Below the pieces are notes generated by a model. It was not told the origin of the DNA. It worked only from the letters and a program-made list of their open reading frames with translations, and did not search any database. Below are positions 16,849 through 24,195 of a stretch of DNA of 64,000 bases, piece by piece. The position numbers and the translations under genes were made by a program. Within the stretch, counting starts at the first letter, position 1; each line of letters begins with the position of its first letter. The stretch is from Qaidamihabitans albus (lineage in GTDB: Bacteria; Actinomycetota; Actinomycetes; Mycobacteriales; Pseudonocardiaceae), in contig NZ_JAEHOB010000016.1 in assembly GCF_016464705.1 (NCBI RefSeq), forward strand, positions 37,128-101,127, in the 5' to 3' direction.

Positions 16849-18294
16849 TCAGGGGGCGAGGGTGCGGGCCTGGCGGACGGCATCCGGGACGGCTTCGAGG
16901 ACACCGGACGCCGACACGGGGACCCCGTTCGCGGCGAGGTGGCCCGCCCGCGAGTGGACATCCGCCGCGACCCCGGCGGCGAGCCACGGATCAAGCCGCG
17001 ACGCCAGCAGCGCGCCGACGAGGCCCGACAGCACGTCACCGGAACCGGCCGTCGCGAGCCAGGAGCCACGGGCGCGGTTGACCAGCACCCGCCCGTCCGG
17101 GTGGCCGACGATCGTGCAGTGCCCCTTGAGGAGTACGACGGCGTCGAAACGGCGGGCGGCGTCGAGCACCGAACGCACCCGGTCCGTGCCGGGCCTGTCA
17201 CCGGCCAGCCGCTCGAACTCGCCGTCGTGCGGGGTGAGCACGAGCGGCGTATCCGGGTCGCGCGCGTCGAGCACCTCCGGATGCCTCGCGACGATCGTGA
17301 TCGCGTCCGCGTCCGCGCAGACCGGCACGCCCTGGCCCAGCGCGTGCGCCAGCACGTCCCTGCCGTCGCGGCCGGTGCCGATGCCCGGGCCGACGACCCA
17401 GGACTGCACCCGGCCGGCATCGAAGATCGATCCGGTGGCCACGACCTCCGGCCAGTGCGAGCGGACCACGTCCGCCGCCGGCCCGGCGTAGCGCACCATT
17501 CCCGAGGTCGAGCGCACGGCCGCCGCGGTCGCGAGCACAGCCGCACCCGGATACGTCGCCGAACCGGCGGCGACACCGGTCACCCCCTGGGTGTACTTGT
17601 TGTCGGCCGGCCCGGGGATCGGCCACGCGGCCGCCACATCCGCGGCGTCGAGCTGGACGAGATCCGGCTCGCCCAGCTCGCCGGCCACGCCGATGTCGAC
17701 AAGCGCGACGTCGCCGCAACGGTCCGGATTGAGCACGTGCACGGGCTTGAGTGCACCGAAGGTGACCGTGCACGCCGCCCGCACCGCGGGACCGTCGACC
17801 GCGCCGGTGTCCGGCTCGACCCCGCTCGGCAGGTCGACGGCCAGCACGGGAGCGCTGACGTGCTCGAGGAGCGCGGCGGCGTCCGGGCGCAGCGGTCCCT
17901 TCGCGGAGATACCGACGATGCCGTCGATCACGACGTCGGCCCGTCCGATCCACTGTGGACTCTCGGCGGCGGACAGCACACGGCCGCCTGCCCGCCGGAA
18001 GGCCGCAAGCCCTTGCGGATGCGCCTTCTCGGGCTTGAGCAGCACAGCCGAGACTCCCGCACCGCGACGGCGCAGGAAAGTGCCCGCCCACAGGGCGTCC
18101 CCACCGTTGTTGCCTGCACCGACGAGCAGGGTGACCCGCCGCCCGGATATGCCACCGGCGTGCTCGGCCAGCAGTTCCGCCGCGCGCACCGCCACCCCGA
18201 ACGCGGCGCGGCGCATGAGCGCGCCCTCCGGGGTCACCGCCAGCAGGCGCCCCTCGGCCTCCCGAACGTGCTCCGTGGTCCAGATTCCCCGCAC
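16849..18294 (-). CDS. nnrD: Bifunctional NAD(P)H-hydrate repair enzyme
   Basis: A 481-residue fusion. The N-terminal YjeF epimerase domain (residues about 1-205, with GAGNNGGDALWAG) is joined to an ADP-dependent NAD(P)H-hydrate dehydratase of the ribokinase fold (about 215-481). The latter has GPGIGTGRDGRD, LTPHDGEFERL and the ATP/catalytic motif ATAGSGDVLSG. It repairs hydrated NAD(P)H. The GTG at 18294 gives MRGIWTTEHVREAE. Nine bases separate it from glmS upstream, as in the Rv3436c/Rv3433c neighbourhood. Confidence 0.95.
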   Translation of the reverse strand: MRGIWTTEHVREAEGRLLAVTPEGALMRRAAFGVAVRAAELLAEHAGGISGRRVTLLVGAGNNGGDALWAGTFLRRRGAGVSAVLLKPEKAHPQGLAAFRRAGGRVLSAAESPQWIGRADVVIDGIVGISAKGPLRPDAAALLEHVSAPVLAVDLPSGVEPDTGAVDGPAVRAACTVTFGALKPVHVLNPDRCGDVALVDIGVAGELGEPDLVQLDAADVAAAWPIPGPADNKYTQGVTGVAAGSATYPGAAVLATAAAVRSTSGMVRYAGPAADVVRSHWPEVVATGSIFDAGRVQSWVVGPGIGTGRDGRDVLAHALGQGVPVCADADAITIVARHPEVLDARDPDTPLVLTPHDGEFERLAGDRPGTDRVRSVLDAARRFDAVVLLKGHCTIVGHPDGRVLVNRARGSWLATAGSGDVLSGLVGALLASRLDPWLAAGVAADVHSRAGHLAANGVPVSASGVLEAVPDAVRQARTLAP

Positions 18295-18303
18295 AGGGCC
18301 TGT

Positions 18304-20166
18304 CTACTCCACCGTCACGGACTTCGCCAAGTTACGCGGCTTGTCGACGTCGTAACCGCGGGCGCGGGCGATCTCGGCTGCGAGTACCTGCAGCGGGACG
18401 GTCGACACGAGCGGCTGGAGCAGGGTCGGCACGGCCGGCACCTCCACCAGTTCGTCCGCGAACGGCCGCACCGTCTCGTCGCCCTCCTCGGCGATCACGA
18501 TCGTGCGCGCCCCGCGAGCCTGGATCTCGCTGATGTTGGACACGAGCTTGGCGTGCAGCACGGCGCGCCCCTTCGGCGAGGGCATGACGACGACGACCGG
18601 AAGGCCCTCCTCGATCAGCGCGATCGGGCCGTGCTTGAGCTCGCCCGCGGCGAAGCCCTCGGCGTGCATGTAGGCGAGCTCCTTGAGCTTGAGCGCGCCC
18701 TCGAGTGCCACCGGGAAGCCGACGTGCCTGCCGAGGAAGAGCACGGCCTTCGAGTCGGCCATGCGCCGCCCCAGCGCACGCACCTGATCCACAGTGGACA
18801 GTACCTTTTGGACGGCCGCCGGCATCGACTCGAGCTCGGCGAACTCGCGGGCCACCTCGTCCGGGTACTTCGTACCGCGGGCCTGTGCCAGCGCGAGGCC
18901 CACCAGGTAGTTGGCGGCGATCTGCGCGAGGAACGCCTTCGTGGAGGCGACCCCGATCTCCGGGCCCGCGTGGGTGTAGAGGACGGCGTCGGACTCGCGC
19001 GGGATCTGCGCGCCGTTGGTGTTGCAGACCGCGAGCACGCGCGCCTTCTGCTCACGGGCGTGCCGCACGGCCTCGAGGGTGTCGGCGGTCTCCCCGGACT
19101 GGGACACCGCGACGACCAGCGTGTCCCGGTCGAGCACGGGGTCGCGGTAGCGGAACTCACTGGCCAGCTCCACCTCGACGGGCAGCCGACACCAGTGCTC
19201 GATGGCGTACTTCGCCACGAGGCCGGAGTGGTAGGCCGAACCGCAGGCGATGACGAAGACCTTGTCGACGTCCCGAAGGTCCTGGTCGGATATGCGCTGC
19301 TCGTCGAGGGTGATGCGGCCGGAGTGGAAGTGCCCGCGCAGCGTGTTGGCCAGCGCCTCGGGCTGCTCCTCGATCTCCTTCAGCATGAAGTACTCGTGGC
19401 CGCCCTTCTCGGCGGCCGAGAGATCCCAGTCGACGGTGAACGGCTTGGCCTGTGCCGGCTCGCCGAGGAAGTCGGTGACCTCGTAGCCCTCGCGGGTGAT
19501 GACGACCAGCTGGTCCTGGCCGAGTTCGACGGCCTCGCGGGTGTGCTCGATGAACGCGGCGACGTCGGAGGCGACGAACGTCTCACCGTCGCCGACCCCG
19601 ACCACCAGCGGCGACGAGCGGCGAGCGGCGACGATGAGGTCGGGCTCGTCCGCGTGTGTGATGACGAGGGTGAACGCGCCTTCGAGGCGGCGGCAGACCG
19701 CGCGCACACTGGCAGGCAGGTCACCAGCGGTCTCACCGTCGGTGTAGGCGCGGGCGACGAGGTGGGCGACCGTCTCGGTGTCGGTGTCGCTGCTCAGCTC
19801 CACGCCGCTGGACTCGAGCTCCGTGCGCAGGGCGGCGAAGTTCTCGATGATGCCGTTGTGCACCACGGCGACGCGCCTGCTGGTGTCCCGGTGCGGATGG
19901 GAGTTCCGGTCGACCGGCGGGCCGTGGGTGGCCCACCTGGTGTGTCCCATGCCGGCGGTCCCGGTGAAGCGGTCGTGCCCGTTGGTCCCCAACTCGGCCT
20001 CGAGGTTGCCGAGGCGGCCCGCCTTGCGCTCGATGGTGAGGCCGCCCGCGCCGTCCAGCACGGCCACTCCTGCCGAGTCGTAACCCCGGTACTCCATTCG
20101 GCGCAGGCCACCCAGAACCACGTCCAGTGCCTGCCGGTGACCGACATATCCCACGATTCCACACAC
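18304..20166 (-). CDS. glmS: Glucosamine-6-phosphate synthase (isomerizing)
   Basis: A 620-residue enzyme making glucosamine-6-phosphate from fructose-6-phosphate and glutamine. It has an N-terminal class II glutamine amidotransferase domain (CGIVGYVG) and two SIS domains (CGSAYHSG, SQSGETADTLEA), with the C-terminal NLAKSVTVE. An ATG at 20172 would give MDV before the cysteine. The nucleophile must become residue 1 after Met removal, so I place the start at the GTG at 20166 (MCGIVGY). No clear Shine-Dalgarno decides the matter. It supplies glmM at 30 kb. Confidence 0.94.
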   Translation of the reverse strand: MCGIVGYVGHRQALDVVLGGLRRMEYRGYDSAGVAVLDGAGGLTIERKAGRLGNLEAELGTNGHDRFTGTAGMGHTRWATHGPPVDRNSHPHRDTSRRVAVVHNGIIENFAALRTELESSGVELSSDTDTETVAHLVARAYTDGETAGDLPASVRAVCRRLEGAFTLVITHADEPDLIVAARRSSPLVVGVGDGETFVASDVAAFIEHTREAVELGQDQLVVITREGYEVTDFLGEPAQAKPFTVDWDLSAAEKGGHEYFMLKEIEEQPEALANTLRGHFHSGRITLDEQRISDQDLRDVDKVFVIACGSAYHSGLVAKYAIEHWCRLPVEVELASEFRYRDPVLDRDTLVVAVSQSGETADTLEAVRHAREQKARVLAVCNTNGAQIPRESDAVLYTHAGPEIGVASTKAFLAQIAANYLVGLALAQARGTKYPDEVAREFAELESMPAAVQKVLSTVDQVRALGRRMADSKAVLFLGRHVGFPVALEGALKLKELAYMHAEGFAAGELKHGPIALIEEGLPVVVVMPSPKGRAVLHAKLVSNISEIQARGARTIVIAEEGDETVRPFADELVEVPAVPTLLQPLVSTVPLQVLAAEIARARGYDVDKPRNLAKSVTVE

Positions 20167-20218
20167 GTCCATCAGCGTAACGAGACCGGGTGACCGCCCT
20201 CCCCCGGCACGGCCGGAG

Positions 20219-20287
20219 GCGCATTTAGCCCGCTAAACGCACCACGCTGGCCCGGTGGAGCTGCCTTCTGCGGGCAAAAGGCAGCTC
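20219..20287. repeat. Two dispersed palindromes between glmS and hydrolase
   Basis: Cores at 20224-20237 (TTTAGCCCGCTAAA) and 20266-20279 (TTCTGCGGGCAAAA), in opposite orientations. The second has a long stem, GAGCTGCC/GGCAGCTC, at 20258-20287. They fill the 163-base divergent gap upstream of both glmS and the plus-strand hydrolase, so here they cannot be simple terminators of either gene. Confidence 0.75.
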
Positions 20288-20329
20288 CTAGGGTCTGCTG
20301 GGTGCCGGGGGGTCGGATAGTCTCCCGCC

Positions 20330-21145
20330 ATGGCCAGCAAGCCCAAGCAGTTGCTCGAGGAGCTTTCCTACCCCGGGCCGCACAAGGTGCTGCGCGGCGA
20401 TCTCGCGCTCGTCGGGCTCCCCGGCGTCGTCTACACGCCACGCGAGGGCCGCAACCTCCCGGCCATCGCGTTCGGGCACGGCTGGCTCCAACCGCCGGGG
20501 CGCTACCGAGCACTGCTGCACCACCTCGCGAGCTGGGGCATCGTCGCGGCAGCACCGGCCACCCAGCACGGTCCCCTGCCGTCACACCGGCTCTTCGCCG
20601 CCGACCTGCGCTCGACGCTCGACATCGTGCGCGGCGTCCGCCTCGGACCCGACGGCGTCAGCGTGGACGCCGAGAAGCTCGGCGCCGCGGGCCACTCGAT
20701 CGGCGGTGGCGCCGCCGTGCTCGCCGCGGCAGCCGAAGGGGAGCCCACGATCCGCGCCGTCGCGACGATCGCGGCCGCCCAGACCATGCCCCCGGCCAGC
20801 AACGCCGCCCGCACGGTGGACGTGCCCGGACTCCACCTCGCCGCGAGCGGTGACCTCGTGGCACCGGCCGCGGGCAACGCCGAGGCCATCACCAGGGCCT
20901 GGGCAGGCCCGGTTCAGCTGCGGACCATCCCGAAGTCGACGCATCTCGGCGTCACCGAGGGCTCGCACTGGAGCCAGCTGCTACTGCACGGCAAGCCGCA
21001 CCGAGCCACCCAACGGGTCGTGCGTTCCCTCTTCACGGCCTTCTTCCTCACCGAGCTGACCGGGACCGGCACCTACCGCCCGCTCCTGGAGGCCGACCTC
21101 AAGGCCGCACCGATCAGCCACGACAGCCACCTCGCCGTCAGCTGA
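20330..21145 (+). CDS. Alpha/beta hydrolase, dienelactone-hydrolase-like
   Basis: A 271-residue hydrolase with the nucleophile elbow GHSIGGGAA (serine near residue 125) and the oxyanion-side HGWLQPPGRY. A late histidine in KSTHLGVTEGSHW is a candidate catalytic residue. The overall pattern resembles polyester/chlorophyllase-like dienelactone hydrolases. No signal peptide is present. It sits at the position of Rv3438 in mycobacteria and converges with the ketosynthase-like gene, overlapping it by eight bases. The substrate is unknown. Confidence 0.85.
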   Translation: MASKPKQLLEELSYPGPHKVLRGDLALVGLPGVVYTPREGRNLPAIAFGHGWLQPPGRYRALLHHLASWGIVAAAPATQHGPLPSHRLFAADLRSTLDIVRGVRLGPDGVSVDAEKLGAAGHSIGGGAAVLAAAAEGEPTIRAVATIAAAQTMPPASNAARTVDVPGLHLAASGDLVAPAAGNAEAITRAWAGPVQLRTIPKSTHLGVTEGSHWSQLLLHGKPHRATQRVVRSLFTAFFLTELTGTGTYRPLLEADLKAAPISHDSHLAVS

Positions 21146-22157
21146 GCACCCGGAACAGCCCACAGCCCACGGTCCCGTCCTCGTCCAGCGCCGTCGCCAG
21201 CCCCAGCCCTGGCGCCTCCAGTAGCGCGGCGACCTGAAAAGGCCCGATCGCCGCGCCCACGTCGCCGATCACCTCGGCCGGCGACAGCACCGTCGCGGGC
21301 GGCCTACCGAGGACCGCCTCGACCGCAGCCGATTCGGTTACCGCGAACTCCCCCTCGGCCGCCGACAGCGCGTGTGCCCCCACGTCGCCGGGCCCCACCC
21401 CGGCCCGCTCGAGCACCCGCCGCACGCATTCGGCCAGCGGTCCGGCCACCTCCCCGGCGACGGCGATCCGCGTCTCGATCCCGAGCACCTCGGCCAGCGG
21501 CCGGCGGCCGGCATCCGCCGGCTCGACGAGCAGCATCGCGGCACCTTCACCGAGCACCCGCCGGCCACCGCGGTGCCGTTCCAGCCAGGCCCGGGCGGTG
21601 CTGTACTCCTCGACCGCACCACACACCACCGCACCGGCCCGCCCGGTGGTGAGCAGCCGCGAGGCGTACCGCAGCACGCTGAGCCCGGACATCCGGCCGC
21701 CGGCGATGCTCGTGTTCGGCCCGGTGAGCCGGTGCCAGATCGCGCACTGGCTCGCGGCGCTGTTCATCAGCGCGAACGGCATCGAAGCCGGGTTGACGAA
21801 GTAGGGCCTGCGCCTGGTCAGCGAGTCACGGGTGAAGTCGAACTGGGTCTGCGCGCTGCCCGATGTGGTGCCCAGCACGATGCCCGCGCCGGTGTCCACG
21901 TCGACCTCCGCCAGCAGTTCGCCGACGGCACCGATCGCCAGGCCGCTCGCCCGGTCCATCGAGCCGGTGCCCTTCCTGCCCAGCGCGTGCTCGATGTCGA
22001 AGGCGGACGCGAGGAACGCTCGTGTCCCCGGCTCCGGCCCGTCCAGCACACTCGACGACGCCCACCCCCGCTGCATTCCGCCCGCAAAAGGCGCTCGGCC
22101 GACGCCGCACGCCGAGATCGCCGACCAGGCGGTGATCACCGCGGTCATCCGCGTCAT
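21138..22157 (-). CDS. Ketosynthase-like protein lacking active-site cysteine (CLF-like)
   Basis: A 339-residue thiolase-fold protein of the beta-ketoacyl synthase family. It aligns along its length with the neighbouring ketosynthase. Where that protein has TACAAG, this one reads IAGGRMSG, so the nucleophilic cysteine is gone and the His-containing HGTGT motif is degenerate (AHALSA). This is how chain-length factors of type II systems look. The ATG overlaps the ketosynthase stop by four bases, implying a heterodimer. Last gene of the six-gene operon starting at 27035. A dispersed-repeat copy at 22073-22093 lies in codons for FAGGMQ. Confidence 0.8.
   Translation of the reverse strand: MTRMTAVITAWSAISACGVGRAPFAGGMQRGWASSSVLDGPEPGTRAFLASAFDIEHALGRKGTGSMDRASGLAIGAVGELLAEVDVDTGAGIVLGTTSGSAQTQFDFTRDSLTRRRPYFVNPASMPFALMNSAASQCAIWHRLTGPNTSIAGGRMSGLSVLRYASRLLTTGRAGAVVCGAVEEYSTARAWLERHRGGRRVLGEGAAMLLVEPADAGRRPLAEVLGIETRIAVAGEVAGPLAECVRRVLERAGVGPGDVGAHALSAAEGEFAVTESAAVEAVLGRPPATVLSPAEVIGDVGAAIGPFQVAALLEAPGLGLATALDEDGTVGCGLFRVLS
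22073..22093. repeat. In-gene copy of dispersed palindrome (CLF-like)
   Basis: Core TTCCGCCCGCAAAA at 22076-22089; the coding strand reads P-F-A-G-G-M-Q. It lies near the N terminus, in a segment with little conservation among ketosynthases. Confidence 0.5.
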
Positions 22158-23356
22158 CGCTTCCCCAGGAGGACGACGGCGTTGTTGCCGCCGAAGGCGA
22201 GCGCGTTGTTCTGCACGATCCGCAGGTCGGCCTCCACCGCCTCGTTGGGCACACAGTCGATGCCGCACTCGGGATCGGTCTCACCGTGGTTGATCGTCGG
22301 CGGGATGAACCCGCGGGAGATCGCGAGCGAGCACGCGGCCGTGCCGAGCGCACTCGCGGCGCCCATGGTGTGTCCGAGCATCGATTTCACCGACACCGTG
22401 CGTGGCGGCCGGGGCCCGAAGACGGCCTGGATGGCCCTGCACTCTGTCACGTCGTTGGACTTCGTACCGGTGCCGTGGGCGGAGATCAGATCGACGTCAC
22501 CTGGCTCGACACCGGCGTCGTCCAGCGCGAGCTCCATGCAGCGCCGCACGCTGTCGCCGTCGGGCGCGACCTGGTGGTGGGCGTCGCAGTTCAGCCCGTA
22601 GCCGAGGATCTCGGCGTAGCCGTGGACACCCCTGGCCAGCGCGGATTCGAGCGGCTCCAGCAGGAGCACGGCGGCGCCCTCGCCGGTGAGGATGCCGCGG
22701 CGGTCCTTGTCGAAGGGCCGGCAGCACTCGGGGTCGACCGCGCCGAGCCGGTAGAAGCCGGTGAACGTCATCCGGCACATGGCATCGGCGCCGCCGCAAA
22801 GCGCGAAGTCGGCCTCTCCGGTGCGGACCGCGTCGAAGGAGTCGCCGATGGCGTAGTTGCCGGCCGCACACGCCGTCGCGATTGTCGACGTGTCGACATC
22901 GCTGAGGGCCAGTTCGCGGGCCACCCCCACCGCGAGCCTGCTCGCGGGCATCCGGCGCGCGGCGACGGGGTCCATCGCCGCGTGGCCCGAGGCCACGGCC
23001 GTCGCGGCGAGCCGCTCGCCGTCGTCAGACCCGCCGTCGGTGGTGCCGATGGAGACCGTGCCGTGCCGCCGCCGGAGCTCGTCCTCACCGAGCCCGGCGT
23101 CGGCCAGCGCCATCCGCGCGGAGGCGATGGTGAAACCGCCGGCCCGGCCGACCTCGTCGAGCCGCACCCGCCTGATCCAGTCTCCCGGGTCGAAGCCGGT
23201 GACCTCGCATCCCATGGCATGCGCGAACCCGGTCGTGTCGAACGCCCCGATCGGGCGGGCACCGCTGCGCCCGGCACGGAGGCCGTCCGCGAAGGCCGCC
23301 ACCCCGACACCGATGCTGGACACGACACCGATCCCGGTGATCACGACCCGGCGCAT
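22154..23356 (-). CDS. Beta-ketoacyl-ACP synthase (KAS II/type II PKS-like)
   Basis: A 400-residue condensing enzyme with an intact triad: Cys163 in ATACAAGN, His294 in SAHGTGTKSND and His329 in MLGHTMGAAS. It opens MRRVVITGIGVVSSIG, as FabF does. It catalyses decarboxylative condensation of a malonyl-ACP with an acyl-ACP. The start is three bases past the acyl carrier protein stop, and the stop overlaps the CLF-like gene. The gene sits in an operon led by type VII secretion substrate-like genes, an unusual place for a condensing enzyme; no ketoreductase, dehydratase or acyltransferase gene is nearby. Confidence 0.92.
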   Translation of the reverse strand: MRRVVITGIGVVSSIGVGVAAFADGLRAGRSGARPIGAFDTTGFAHAMGCEVTGFDPGDWIRRVRLDEVGRAGGFTIASARMALADAGLGEDELRRRHGTVSIGTTDGGSDDGERLAATAVASGHAAMDPVAARRMPASRLAVGVARELALSDVDTSTIATACAAGNYAIGDSFDAVRTGEADFALCGGADAMCRMTFTGFYRLGAVDPECCRPFDKDRRGILTGEGAAVLLLEPLESALARGVHGYAEILGYGLNCDAHHQVAPDGDSVRRCMELALDDAGVEPGDVDLISAHGTGTKSNDVTECRAIQAVFGPRPPRTVSVKSMLGHTMGAASALGTAACSLAISRGFIPPTINHGETDPECGIDCVPNEAVEADLRIVQNNALAFGGNNAVVLLGKR

Positions 23357-23359
23357 CGC

Positions 23360-23611
23360 TCAAGCGTCCAGCGCGGCGCTCAGCACGTCGTAGACGCCAC
23401 GAAGGTTGACGAGCCGCTCGATCTCGTCCTCGTCGATCTCGACGTCGAACTCGATCTCCAAATGGGCGAGCAGCTCGATCAGCTTCATCGAGTCCGCCTC
23501 CAGGTCGTCGGTGAACAGGTCGGTCTCGCCGACCTGGCTCTCCTCGACCTCGAGCACCCGGCACACGAGCTGCTTGATCTCGTCGGCCCGCTGTGTGACC
23601 TGCGCGTTCAT
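23360..23611 (-). CDS. Acyl carrier protein
   Basis: An 83-residue acidic four-helix carrier. The phosphopantetheine attachment serine is Ser41 in LEADSMKLIELL, with the usual acidic helix II. The ATG at 23611 overlaps the preceding coiled-coil gene by four bases (ATGA), and the ketosynthase follows after three bases. It is probably the dedicated carrier for the ketosynthase/CLF-like pair rather than the housekeeping AcpM. Confidence 0.92.
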   Translation of the reverse strand: MNAQVTQRADEIKQLVCRVLEVEESQVGETDLFTDDLEADSMKLIELLAHLEIEFDVEIDEDEIERLVNLRGVYDVLSAALDA

Positions 23612-24162
23612 TTCATCCAGCTGTTGTTCGAGAAGTCGTCGTCGTCGAACGAGTCGCGCCGGGCGTGCCGGGGTGCCCGCCGGGGCGGCGGGGGCGGCGG
23701 TGCGGGCGCCGCGGGTTCCGGCTCGGGCGGCGGCGCGACCGCGCGGGAGAACTTGCGCTGCTGCTGTGGTTCCGGCTGCGGCTCGGCGGCAGGGGCCGGC
23801 TGTGCTGCCGCCGCCGCTGGCGGTGGCGGCGGGGCGGCGGGACCCGCGGGCCCGGGAGCCGGGGCGTAGGCGGCCAGCTCGTCCGCGGGCCGCTCGTCCT
23901 CCTCCGGCCCGAAGCCCATCACGAGGTCCTTGTCCGACAGCGCCTTCTCGGTGGCCCAGCCACCGGCCTCCTTCTGCCTGCGCCCGAGCTCGCCGAGATG
24001 CTCGGCGACCTTCTCGGCGACCTTTCCCTGTGCCTGGAGACTCTCCTTCGACTGCTGCTTGGCGGCCTCCGCACTGCGTTCTCGCAGCGCGCGACGGTCC
24101 GCCATCTCCCGGCTGATCTGCCCCAGTCGGGAGACGGCCGCCGCGGCCTTTCCCTCGGCCAT
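23608..24162 (-). CDS. Coiled-coil, proline-rich protein with acidic tail (set A)
   Basis: 184 residues, not a recognised family. Residues about 1-70 are rich in Ala, Arg, Glu and Gln and look helical or coiled coil, followed by AGGWATEKAL and GFGPEEDE. Residues about 95-160 are a Pro/Ala linker. The end is DSFDDDDFSNNSWMK. The protein at 27184-27567 has the same plan (AGGWAT, FGFEDAE, PDDDDFAETDW), so they are paralogues. An AGGAGG site precedes the ATG. The position right after the EspB-like gene suggests a chaperone or partner for it; this is inference. Confidence 0.75.
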   Translation of the reverse strand: MAEGKAAAAVSRLGQISREMADRRALRERSAEAAKQQSKESLQAQGKVAEKVAEHLGELGRRQKEAGGWATEKALSDKDLVMGFGPEEDERPADELAAYAPAPGPAGPAAPPPPPAAAAAQPAPAAEPQPEPQQQRKFSRAVAPPPEPEPAAPAPPPPPPRRAPRHARRDSFDDDDFSNNSWMK

Positions 24163-24195
24163 CCGGCCTCCTCGTGTCCTGTGTCGACGCTTCCG

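Noticed and set aside
16678-20193. Very long open frame on the plus strand
   Set aside because: It is antisense to nnrD and glmS, whose motifs are unmistakable; long antisense frames are common in such GC-rich DNA. Its His/Arg/Gly-rich product has no domain pattern.
20167-20329. glmS ribozyme/riboswitch
   Set aside because: The leader holds only two palindromic elements; no glmS ribozyme core is visible, and actinobacteria generally lack it.
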